In this document: positions 1-6,028 of the stretch, piece after piece
How positions within the stretch are numbered: position 1 is the first letter of the stretch
Layout: each line of letters begins with the position of its first letter
Origin: UBA1443 sp964445745
GTDB taxonomy: Bacteria > Omnitrophota > Omnitrophia > Omnitrophales > Aquincolibacteriaceae
Reading direction: 5' to 3'
Assembly (NCBI GenBank): GCA_964445745.1
Contig: CAYULU010000051.1
Span: forward strand, 1 to 7,833
DNA length: 7,833 bases
The notes under the pieces: generated by a model
Told to the model about the DNA's origin: nothing
The model's input: only the letters and a program-made list of their open reading frames with translations
The model's database searches: none
Program-made: the position numbers and the translations under genes

Positions 1-296
1 GCATACTTGGCGTAAGGAGCACCACCCCGCGCAACATCCACCACCCCGCCGACAATACCCCCGACCATCTGCACCGTTCCCCGTAACGCCCCCGTCACAA
101 TTCCAAATGGGAACATGATACACTGGGAATCCTGAACCATTGCCGTTGGAATGGCCAGGGTGCTCCCGAGGATCCTGCCGGCCCCGCGCTGGATATAAGC
201 CATGTTCCGCAAGTCAGAAGCCCATACATCGGGGACAACGTTGAATAAAAAAACAACGATGACCGCCAAAGAAACAGAGAGGACTGTTTTATTCAT
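1..296 (-). CDS. Small secreted protein, resembles the exosortase-associated TIGR04073 family (5' part only)
   Basis: Only the first 98 codons are in the window; the gene runs off the left edge. The ATG is at 296-294. Residues 1-26 form a signal peptide: Lys3, a hydrophobic core around residues 5-21, and a likely cleavage site after Val-Trp-Ala (26). The mature part has Arg37-Gly-Ala-Gly-Arg, an Ala-Ile-Pro motif near 48-50, then a glycine-rich run (Gly65-Gly84) ending in Asp87-Val and Gly-Ala-Pro-Tyr (92-95). This spacing of an R-G start, an I-P motif, repeated glycines and a late D-V followed by a proline resembles small secreted proteins annotated as exosortase-associated (TIGR04073), as I recall the family. 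Its molecular function is not known; location is periplasm or outer membrane. It is divergent from hldD with only about 50 bases between starts. The secreted nature is clear; the family assignment is tentative. Confidence 0.6.
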   Translation of the reverse strand, partial: MNKTVLSVSLAVIVVFLFNVVPDVWASDLRNMAYIQRGAGRILGSTLAIPTAMVQDSQCIMFPFGIVTGALRGTVQMVGGIVGGVVDVARGGAPYAKY

Positions 297-355
297 ACCC
301 TGAATATCGGCATTTAAAGATTGAACTTTTGAAAAATTTCGATAGCATGTCCGGC

Positions 356-1279
356 ATGACAAAACACATTCTAGTGACAGGCGGTTCCGGTTTTATCGGC
401 TCCAATCTTGTCATGGAACTCCAGAACCGTTTCCCCGAAGATTTCATCACCATCCTGGAAGACTTCCGGAGTTCCTCCTTCAAGAATCTTCTCGGTTTCA
501 AAGGCGATGTCCTCGCTTATAACTGTGCGGACAAGGCATGGATGAGCTGGGCCAAGGGGCGAAAAATAAAAATCATCTATCACATGGCTTCGATCACGGA
601 TACGACGATCCACGATCAGCAAAAAATGATTTTTGATAATGTGGAGGGATTTCGTAATATTCTCGATCTCGCAACCGGGAAAAAGGTCCCGGTGGTTTAC
701 GCTTCCTCAGCCGCCACCTACGGAACGATCGATCGCCCGATCAAGGAATCTGATGCGGGGCAGGCCAATAACATTTATGGCTATTCCAAGTGGATCATGG
801 ATCAGACCGCACGCGCGTACTATCCCAGGATGAAAGTGGTGGGGCTTCGTTTCTTCAATGTTTTTGGCCCCGGGGAAAGCTACAAGGGCCACACATCAAG
901 CATGATTTACCAACTCTGTCTTCAGATGATGGCTGGAAAACGGCCGCGTATTTTTAAGTGGGGTGAGCAAAAACGCGATCATATTTATGTCAAGGATGTC
1001 GTGTCCGCGGTGCTGATGGCCCATCAATCAAAAGCATCAACCGTCATGAATCTTGGAACGGGTCAAGCGACTTCATTTAATGAAATTGTGGATGCCCTTA
1101 ACGAGGCGCTTGGGACTGACCTGAAACCGGATTATTTCGATAATCCTTACACGGCTTTTTATCAAAATTACACACAGGCCGACATGAGCCATCACGAATC
1201 AATGACCGGGTTTCGCTGTCAATACACGACCCGTGAAGGCATCATCGACTACGTCCGGAATTACCTTTCTAAAAAATAG
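356..1279 (+). CDS. hldD: ADP-L-glycero-D-manno-heptose 6-epimerase (HldD)
   Basis: A cytoplasmic SDR-family enzyme that epimerises ADP-D-glycero-D-manno-heptose to the L-glycero form used in the LPS inner core. Numbering from the ATG at 356 (307 aa): the NAD(P)-binding GGSGFIG motif is at residues 9-15, the YASSAATYG segment includes the active-site serine near 117, the Tyr-x-x-x-Lys pair is Tyr141/Lys145 in YGYSK, and Lys177 in the SYKGH segment follows the GLRFFNVFGPG signature. E. coli HldD uses Tyr140 and Lys178 as its two bases, so the register fits almost exactly. The late YQNYTQAD motif is also typical of HldD. The frame is open from a TTG at 329 and has another ATG at 347. None has a clear ribosome binding site, so 356 was chosen by alignment with the family. 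No other heptose gene is nearby. Confidence 0.93.
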   Translation: MTKHILVTGGSGFIGSNLVMELQNRFPEDFITILEDFRSSSFKNLLGFKGDVLAYNCADKAWMSWAKGRKIKIIYHMASITDTTIHDQQKMIFDNVEGFRNILDLATGKKVPVVYASSAATYGTIDRPIKESDAGQANNIYGYSKWIMDQTARAYYPRMKVVGLRFFNVFGPGESYKGHTSSMIYQLCLQMMAGKRPRIFKWGEQKRDHIYVKDVVSAVLMAHQSKASTVMNLGTGQATSFNEIVDALNEALGTDLKPDYFDNPYTAFYQNYTQADMSHHESMTGFRCQYTTREGIIDYVRNYLSKK

Positions 1280-1288
1280 TTTGGAGCC

Positions 1289-1294
1289 GGGAGG
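1289..1294 (+). promoter_or_regulatory. Strong Shine-Dalgarno (GGGAGG)
   Basis: GGGAGG lies 7 bases before the ATG at 1302, which opens a 20-codon frame and not the permease frame. It is 23 bases before the ATG at 1318, the most upstream permease start, which is too far for normal use. It therefore decides how ribosomes enter this region and is the basis for the suggested leader ORF. Confidence 0.5.
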
Positions 1295-1301
1295 TTCAAC
1301 G

Positions 1302-1364
1302 ATGATCACTGTCATGAATGGTTCATTCCAGTACGGTCGGCGCATCACCGGCGGGGCTCACTGA
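1302..1364 (+). CDS. Possible 20-codon leader ORF upstream of the AI-2E-type permease
   Basis: The ATG at 1302 sits 7 bases after a strong Shine-Dalgarno sequence (GGGAGG, 1289-1294). It opens a 20-codon frame that ends with TGA at 1362-1364. The next gene's most likely ATG begins at 1369, four bases beyond that stop, a spacing typical of translational coupling. The peptide (starting MITVMNG, ending TGGAH) has no hydrophobic segment and no run of one amino acid, so it does not look like an attenuation leader with regulatory codons. The permease start itself lacks a good ribosome binding site, which is why this ORF is noted. It could equally be a chance ORF or the remnant of a mis-assigned permease start at 1318. 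Confidence 0.35.
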   Translation: MITVMNGSFQYGRRITGGAH

Positions 1365-1368
1365 CCTT

Positions 1369-2421
1369 ATGAAGCGAGAACATTTCATTTCTTCGTTCTT
1401 TTTTGTCGCACTCGTTTTTATTGTTTATCTTGTCGTTCGGATCTTTTCACCTTTTGCCTCAGCCATGTTCTGGTCCGCGATTTTGACATTCGCCCTTTAT
1501 CCCGCCTACCGACCCGTTTGCAAACGTTTCCCGAAACATACCACGCTTACCGCCATCATTATGACGTTTCTTGTCTTCATCCTGATCATCCTGCCCCTGG
1601 TATTGATCCTGATTAATGTCACTACCCAGGCAATCGAAACTTCTCAGTGGGTCTATGATTACATCCGGCAGGGAAAACTGGAGCAGATGATCGAGAATGT
1701 CCGGGCAACAAGCTGGATCCAGAAGGTTGAAACAAAAATCGTCCAGTGGGATATTCTGAAGCAAAATCTGACGTCATGGCTCCTGGCCATCACCAAGAAT
1801 GCGGGAAACTACACGGCCTCACAGGTCGGGGTTCTCACAAAAAACATCTTTTTCTTTCTTCTGAATTTCTTTTTCATGTTCTTTCTCACGTTTGTTTTCT
1901 TCAAACACGGCACAGCCATTTATGAATTCATCTATCAAATCGCTCCCTTCGAGAAAGAAACCAAAGACGCCGTATTTCAGCAGATCAATGATACATTCAC
2001 AGCCGTCATACGCGGACAAATTCTCACCAGCTTCGCCCAGGCCTTGCTGGCAGGGATGACTTTTTGGGTCCTGGGAATTCCGGTGCCTGTACTCTTCGCC
2101 TTTTTCCTCTTCCTGACTTCGCTTGTCCCGATCCTCGGCGCGGCGGCAATCTGGGTACCGCTCACCCTTTATCTCGTCCTCTCCCAGCTTTACCTCAAGG
2201 CCCTCATCCTGGCCGTGGTAGGAGTCCTCGGAATCAGTCTGCTGGACAACATTATCAAACCTGCCATCATCGGGGAAAGAACTAAGCTTCCCTACTTTTT
2301 ACTTTTTTTCGGGATTATGGGAGGGCTAAAATTTTTCGGCCTGATGGGTATTTTTCTCGCCCCAGTTGTCCTTGCAGTCTTCTTCGCGCTGATCCGGATT
2401 TACCGGCAACAATATCTATAA
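1369..2421 (+). CDS. AI-2E family (PerM/UPF0118) transporter-like membrane protein
   Basis: A polytopic inner-membrane protein of about 350 aa, the usual length for this family (Pfam AI-2E_transport). From the ATG at 1369 the layout is a short basic start (MKREH), two adjoining hydrophobic helices (about residues 6-40), a third near 60-85, then an amphipathic charged region (about 85-160), and five more helices to the C-terminus. The family signature is the segment with PVLFAFFLFLTSLVPILG, followed by DNIIKPAIIGERTKLP and FGLMGIFLAPV. Members include E. coli TqsA, implicated in AI-2 export, and proteins linked to Na+/H+ antiport, so the substrate cannot be named here. The frame is open from an ATG at 1318, but those 17 extra residues are polar and have no suitably placed ribosome binding site; 1369 was preferred. 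It lies downstream of hldD and is probably co-transcribed with it. Its 3' end converges on the pilus ATPase gene. Confidence 0.9.
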   Translation: MKREHFISSFFFVALVFIVYLVVRIFSPFASAMFWSAILTFALYPAYRPVCKRFPKHTTLTAIIMTFLVFILIILPLVLILINVTTQAIETSQWVYDYIRQGKLEQMIENVRATSWIQKVETKIVQWDILKQNLTSWLLAITKNAGNYTASQVGVLTKNIFFFLLNFFFMFFLTFVFFKHGTAIYEFIYQIAPFEKETKDAVFQQINDTFTAVIRGQILTSFAQALLAGMTFWVLGIPVPVLFAFFLFLTSLVPILGAAAIWVPLTLYLVLSQLYLKALILAVVGVLGISLLDNIIKPAIIGERTKLPYFLLFFGIMGGLKFFGLMGIFLAPVVLAVFFALIRIYRQQYL

Positions 2422-2435
2422 AAAGCCGGCGGTTG

Positions 2436-2456
2436 AAAAAGGGCCCTTCCCTTTCT
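2436..2456. terminator. Hairpin between convergent permease and pilus ATPase genes, possible bidirectional terminator
   Basis: The 36-base gap between the two stop codons holds an inverted repeat: AAAAAGGG (2436-2443), a five-base loop, and CCCTTTCT (2449-2456). On the minus strand the stem is AGAAAGGG/CCCTTTTT with one G-T pair, so the U-run is partly inside the stem; this side looks the better terminator. On the plus strand the stem is followed by a mixed C/T stretch. Position fits, but stem and U-tract are both modest. Confidence 0.4.
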
Positions 2457-2457
2457 T

Positions 2458-3567
2458 TCATCCCCCCAGAATTTTGGTGTCTTGGCCGATCTTGATTCCC
2501 TTCATCCAGGCTTCCAGTTCCTGAGGAGCCTGACTATTGGCAAGGGCCGTTTCTCTTGAGATCAGCTTCTTTTCCCAGAGTTGAAACAGGGACTGATCCA
2601 GGGTCTGCATCCCTTCCTGGGCACAGTTCCTGAGCACTTGGGGGAGCTTGTCAATTTTATGTTCCAGAATAAGCTGTCTGACCGTGTAATTACCCAGCAT
2701 GATTTCGACGGCCGGAATAAGGCTCTTCCCATCTGTCCCCACCAGGAGTTTCTGGGCCGCAATACAAGTCACATTCATCGCAAAATGCCGAAGCATGGAT
2801 TCACGCTGCTCCGGCTGAAAAAATCCGAGGACGCGATCAAAAACCTGGTACACGGACTGGGCGTGAACCGTCGAAATGACAAGACGCCCCACTTCGGCCG
2901 AAGCGAGCGCAAAATTAAAAGATTCAGCGTCCCGCATCTCCCCAATCATGACAACATCGGGGGACTGCCGCACCATATATTTGATCGCCGAGTTGAAACT
3001 TTCTGTGTCGCCGCCAACTTCACGCTGTTGAATCAGGCACTCTCCGTCCGCATGAAGGTACTCGACCGGATCTTCGATCGTCATAATGTGTTTCTGGACT
3101 TTTTCGTTCATGGTTTGAATCATCGCTGCAAGGGTCGTCGTTTTCCCGGAAGAGACTGTCCCCGCAATCAGGATAATGCCGGATTTTTCAAGAGCCACTT
3201 TCTCGAGAACCGGCGGAAGATTTAATTCTGAAAATCGGGGGATCCCTTTCCAGAGAAGCCGGAACACCATGGAAAGCGTCCCCTGCTGAAAAAAAACATT
3301 GCCGCGAAACCGGCATCCCCGGGACGAATGGTCAAACCCAAAATCAACACTCTTGTTTCGCTGGAGCATCTGAAGTTGCGGAGCCGTTAAAATACTCTCG
3401 GCAAGCGTCTGCATCCCTGCCGCATCGATCGGCTGGCACGACGGGATCTCCACAACACGATTTCCCAACCTCAGCCGGGGGCCCGAATGAGCCTTTAGAA
3501 AAACATCCTGTCCCTTTTGCTGGATGGCGTAATCAAGGAGAGACATCAAATAAACTTTTGGGTCCAT
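2458..3567 (-). CDS. PilT/PilU-family type IV pilus retraction ATPase
   Basis: A 369-aa cytoplasmic hexameric secretion-ATPase relative of PilT/PilU, which powers pilus retraction and twitching. An N-terminal PAS-like domain (about 1-115) is followed by the RecA-like core. Walker A is GTVSSGKT at 136-143, the Asp box is EDPVEY (165-170), Walker B is VVMIGEMRD (205-213), and the His box is ISTVHA (231-236). The RecA-like part and length match PilT (about 345 aa) and PilU (about 380 aa), rather than the larger extension ATPase PilB; no zinc tetracysteine site of PilB is present. Two motifs depart from canonical PilT: Walker A has Thr-Val-Ser in place of Pro-Thr-Gly, and the AIRNLIRE motif is degenerate (TVRQLILE). 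The ATG at 3567 has a good ribosome binding site (AGGAAGG, five bases upstream) and a promoter upstream. No other pil gene is in the window. I cannot tell PilT from PilU. Confidence 0.88.
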   Translation of the reverse strand: MDPKVYLMSLLDYAIQQKGQDVFLKAHSGPRLRLGNRVVEIPSCQPIDAAGMQTLAESILTAPQLQMLQRNKSVDFGFDHSSRGCRFRGNVFFQQGTLSMVFRLLWKGIPRFSELNLPPVLEKVALEKSGIILIAGTVSSGKTTTLAAMIQTMNEKVQKHIMTIEDPVEYLHADGECLIQQREVGGDTESFNSAIKYMVRQSPDVVMIGEMRDAESFNFALASAEVGRLVISTVHAQSVYQVFDRVLGFFQPEQRESMLRHFAMNVTCIAAQKLLVGTDGKSLIPAVEIMLGNYTVRQLILEHKIDKLPQVLRNCAQEGMQTLDQSLFQLWEKKLISRETALANSQAPQELEAWMKGIKIGQDTKILGG

Positions 3568-3612
3568 AAAAACCTTCCTTTTCGAACCGGAAATCCGGCA
3601 TTGTGTTGGGGC

Positions 3613-3641
3613 ATTTTAACAACCCCACCGTATTGCATCAA
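3613..3641 (-). promoter_or_regulatory. Sigma-70-type promoter for the pilus ATPase gene
   Basis: Read on the minus strand: TTGATG (-35, 3641-3636), a 17-base spacer, and TAAAAT (-10, 3618-3613). Four of six -35 bases and five of six -10 bases match consensus, with ideal spacing. Transcription would start near 3606, giving a leader of about 39 bases before the ATG at 3567. Confidence 0.5.
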
Positions 3642-3735
3642 GCTGGCGTTCGCTCTCGTCAGAAAAATTTCCTGTGAAGCTCAAAAAAATCGCTGTTTCA
3701 TTTTTATTCCTTCTTGATTATCATACCAGACCATG

Positions 3736-3740
3736 AAGGA
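3736..3740 (+). promoter_or_regulatory. Shine-Dalgarno (AAGGA) that fixes the histidine kinase start
   Basis: AAGGA ends 9 bases before the ATG at 3750. The frame is open further upstream to a TTG at 3714, but that start has no ribosome binding site and would add 12 polar residues in front of the family-like start. The ATG at 3750 is therefore preferred. A weak -10 candidate (TATCAT, 3719-3724) lies just upstream, without a convincing -35. Confidence 0.5.
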
Positions 3741-3749
3741 TACCACCGC

Positions 3750-5165
3750 ATGAGAATTACGAAAAAGACTCCGGCTCTTGAAATTTATCAGCAAGCCTAC
3801 CGGCTCTATCAAATTCGCATTCTGACTATTCTTGCCCTGATCCCCCTTTATATCCTGACAAACCGGTGGGGTAGTTTTGATGTCAATATCTGGCCGCTTA
3901 TTTTTGTCGTCTTGATCGAGGTATTCCTCAACCGCCCTTACCGATTTTTATACACCGACTCCGCATCGTCTTACCGGGCCATGATCGGTTCAGTCATCAT
4001 CGATTTCGTGGCCGAAACCACCCTCCTTCATCTCTTGGGCGATATCGATTTCTTTATCTATGGCGTTTGTTATTTCATTACCATGGTTTATTGCGCGCTC
4101 CATTTCCCCGCTTTCATGACCCTCCTGTTTGCCACACTGGCATCGTTCCTCTACGCGGCCCTCCTTACCCTGGGCCAAGCGGACCTTATCCCGCTAACCA
4201 TTTCTTTTGGCCCGGGAGTCACCCAATCGGAACAAATCGGATTTGTCGTCCGGCAAATCGCCTTTTTTTATCTCATTGGAATTCTCGTGCGATTCGTGGC
4301 AAAGGCCATGACTCAAAAAGAAGAACATCTTGAAGAACTTATTTGGGAACTAAAATCGACCAATGAAAAAATAAAATATGCTTATCACCTCCAGACGGAT
4401 TATTTTGCCAAAATGAGCCACGAGATTCGCGCTCCTCTCAACTCAATCATGGGATTTTCCCAGCTACTCCTTGAGAACACAACGGGCCCACTCACTGAAA
4501 AACAGAAGGATTTTATTGCGCGAATTGAACGAAGCGGCGGCCACTTGAGGGATATGATCAATGACGTCCTGGACATTTCCAAAATCGAATCAAAAAAAAT
4601 GACCCTTTCGCTTCACGAGGTCAATCTGGTCAAGGTCATTGACTCCGTTTTTGATTTTTTCTACGAGGAAGCCTCCTTAAAGAAAATCCTGTTCGCCGTC
4701 ACCGACAAACCCCGGGAACCCCTGCTCGTCACCTGTGATGAGCTTAAAATCCGGCAAGTACTCTATAACCTTCTTTCGAACGCAATCAAGTTCACTCCCT
4801 CAGGGGGCCATATTGCCATGTCCCTGAAAAAAGGGCCGGAAAGTGTCATCGTCTGCATTGACGATTCAGGACCGGGGATTAGTCCGGAATTTCAGAAAGT
4901 GATCTTCACGCCCTATGAACAAACGGGACGTACCACAAACACGGAAAGCAAAGGAACGGGGCTGGGGCTAGCGATTTCAAAGCAGTTTGTAACGATGCAC
5001 GGGGGGAAAATTTACGTAAAAAGCGAGCCGGGGCAGGGTTCACAATTTTACGTGGAAATTCCTTTCAAGGCGAATCCTCCTTCTAATATCGGATCAGTTG
5101 AAACCGGAAATCCCCAGCGATCATTCGACTCCATCAACCCTCAGCCTTCGAACCCCCGACAATAA
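3750..5165 (+). CDS. Membrane-bound sensor histidine kinase
   Basis: An inner-membrane sensor kinase of 471 aa. The N-terminal half (about residues 20-200) holds some six hydrophobic helices with short loops and no large periplasmic domain, so the sensor is probably the membrane region itself; no PAS or HAMP domain is evident. A short charged, probably coiled-coil linker (about 200-220) leads to the HisKA domain, with phospho-acceptor His224 in the H-box SHEIRAPLNS. The ATPase domain has an N-box (Asn344 in LLSNAIKFTP), the G1 box DDSGPGIS, and the G2 box GTGLGLAISK. All catalytic boxes are intact. The C-terminus has about 30 extra Ser/Pro/Asn-rich residues and no receiver domain. No response regulator gene is in the window, so this is an orphan here and its signal is unknown. 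Its last 25 bases overlap the convergent YkgJ-type gene. Confidence 0.93.
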   Translation: MRITKKTPALEIYQQAYRLYQIRILTILALIPLYILTNRWGSFDVNIWPLIFVVLIEVFLNRPYRFLYTDSASSYRAMIGSVIIDFVAETTLLHLLGDIDFFIYGVCYFITMVYCALHFPAFMTLLFATLASFLYAALLTLGQADLIPLTISFGPGVTQSEQIGFVVRQIAFFYLIGILVRFVAKAMTQKEEHLEELIWELKSTNEKIKYAYHLQTDYFAKMSHEIRAPLNSIMGFSQLLLENTTGPLTEKQKDFIARIERSGGHLRDMINDVLDISKIESKKMTLSLHEVNLVKVIDSVFDFFYEEASLKKILFAVTDKPREPLLVTCDELKIRQVLYNLLSNAIKFTPSGGHIAMSLKKGPESVIVCIDDSGPGISPEFQKVIFTPYEQTGRTTNTESKGTGLGLAISKQFVTMHGGKIYVKSEPGQGSQFYVEIPFKANPPSNIGSVETGNPQRSFDSINPQPSNPRQ

Positions 5166-5449
5166 GCTCTTCTTTTGATCGTATCCCACTTCAGGGGAAA
5201 ATCCCGGCACTGGGCTGGTCTTACCGCGTATACCCTACATCGGTTCTCATCAAGAAAGATACAGACCTCATCATTGTGCTTCTTGAGAACAAGATGTCTT
5301 TTCTCAAGGACATCACAATACCGGTCCGTAAAATCATACAACTCCATCCCAAGATAAGCCGCCAGATTCTCAGCCTCCCCGTTCGCAAGATACACATATC
5401 CCGCCTGGCGACAACATGAGCCACACTGTTTGCATCTGAAGGAAGGCAT
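5141..5449 (-). CDS. YkgJ-family CxxCxxCC cysteine-cluster protein
   Basis: A small (102 aa) cytoplasmic protein of the zinc/iron-chelating CxxCxxCC family (YkgJ, Pfam CxxCxxCC). From the ATG at 5449 the signature is Cys6-x2-Cys9-Gly-x-Cys12-Cys13. Later come Cys63, Cys71 followed by Val-Tyr-x-x-Arg-Pro-x-Gln-Cys81-Arg-x-Phe-Pro, and Cys97. This is the full set of conserved cysteines expected to bind a metal or Fe-S cluster; the biochemical role of the family is poorly known. The frame is open back to an ATG at 5542, but those extra residues are not family-like and would overlap the upstream gene; starting at 5449 places the motif at the very N-terminus, as usual. No good ribosome binding site precedes 5449. 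It lies 58 bases downstream of the DUF4870-like gene and may share its transcript. Its 3' end overlaps the histidine kinase gene. Confidence 0.85.
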   Translation of the reverse strand: MPSFRCKQCGSCCRQAGYVYLANGEAENLAAYLGMELYDFTDRYCDVLEKRHLVLKKHNDEVCIFLDENRCRVYAVRPAQCRDFPLKWDTIKRRAYCRGFEG

Positions 5450-5494
5450 AGAATGACGATGCCACGCCCCGCGAAAATCACAGTTCGCGAACCG

Positions 5495-5516
5495 TAGCCC
5501 CGAGGGGTTATTTTTT
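5495..5516 (+). terminator. Possible rho-independent terminator on the + strand
   Basis: TAGCCC (5495-5500), tetraloop CGAG, and GGGTTA (5505-5510) form a six-pair stem with one G-T pair, followed by six T (5511-5516). On the plus strand this fits an intrinsic terminator. The only plus-strand gene upstream is the histidine kinase, ending at 5165, so its transcript would run antisense across the YkgJ-type gene before stopping. The hairpin overlaps the stop codon of the DUF4870-like gene. Confidence 0.35.
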
Positions 5517-5852
5517 AGCCATCTGTTGTTCCACAAAATCACCGGCCACAGGCAGTTTATAACGTTCTCCCTTGTAAGCTTTGACCATCAAAAGAACCCA
5601 AAGGACAAGGCTCAGAATGCTGAGGCAGAAGGCAACCAGCCAGCCCAAAATGGGAATGAACACAAGCACAAACGACGCCGCATGCAGGGCTCCGAAGGTC
5701 ACAAGGGATTGCAGGGCATGGAACCTTACATATTCATTATTTTTTTCGAGGAAAAGGAAAACCAGGCCGGTCACCCACCCAAGGGCGTAACAAATCAGGG
5801 CCTCCAGATTCTCCGTTACTCCAAGTACTGTTTTCTTATTTTCTTCGGTCAT
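5508..5852 (-). CDS. DUF4870/Tic20-like small membrane protein
   Basis: A 114-aa integral membrane protein. After a polar start (MTEENKK), three hydrophobic helices follow: about residues 16-35, 49-70 and 71-93. The loop between the first two holds the signature Glu-Tyr-Val-Arg-Phe-His-Ala-Leu-Gln-Ser, near residues 39-48, the conserved feature of the DUF4870/Tic20-like family. The C-terminus is charged and probably cytoplasmic. The family is widespread in bacteria and archaea; no function is established, and the similarity to the chloroplast import protein Tic20 does not prove transport. The start is well supported: GAGGTG lies four bases before the ATG at 5852. The stop is at 5508, and the YkgJ-type gene begins 58 bases further on, so the two may form an operon. 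No other explanation fits better. Confidence 0.83.
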   Translation of the reverse strand: MTEENKKTVLGVTENLEALICYALGWVTGLVFLFLEKNNEYVRFHALQSLVTFGALHAASFVLVFIPILGWLVAFCLSILSLVLWVLLMVKAYKGERYKLPVAGDFVEQQMAKK

Positions 5853-6028
5853 GGGTCACCTCACTTTATTGAGTTAATCATTTTGTCAGAAATAAATTTA
5901 TAACTCTTCATCCTGTTTTCTAACCTCTTGTTGTAGCACTAAAGTTAACACATTTTATCCTGAGTTTACCTTCTTGGACACCCTCTATAATATGGCGAAA
6001 TAACTCTGCCCTGCTCAAACCATTCTTG

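Noticed and set aside
329..355. TTG start at 329 or ATG at 347 for hldD
   Set aside because: Neither has a ribosome binding site; extra residues are not in the family, and catalytic residues align to E. coli HldD best from 356. The ATG at 347 cannot be excluded.
1318..1368. Permease start at 1318
   Set aside because: The extra 17 residues are polar and unlike the family, and the strong Shine-Dalgarno is too far (23 bases) upstream of it.
2581..3225. 214-codon ORF on the + strand inside the pilus ATPase gene
   Set aside because: It lies wholly antisense to a gene with intact ATPase motifs, and its translation has no recognisable domain; it is a shadow frame.
5483..5492. GTTCGCGAAC palindrome as a LexA-type operator
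   Set aside because: The known Gram-positive SOS box has GAAC and GTTC in the other order, and the site lies between two genes on the same strand, not at a promoter.
5450..5542. Extension of the YkgJ-type gene to the ATG at 5542
   Set aside because: It would overlap the DUF4870-like gene and add residues not found before the family's N-terminal cysteine motif.
5986..5991. TATAAT on the + strand as a promoter
   Set aside because: No acceptable -35 at normal spacing and no plus-strand gene follows before 7492; AT-rich spacer is the simpler reading.
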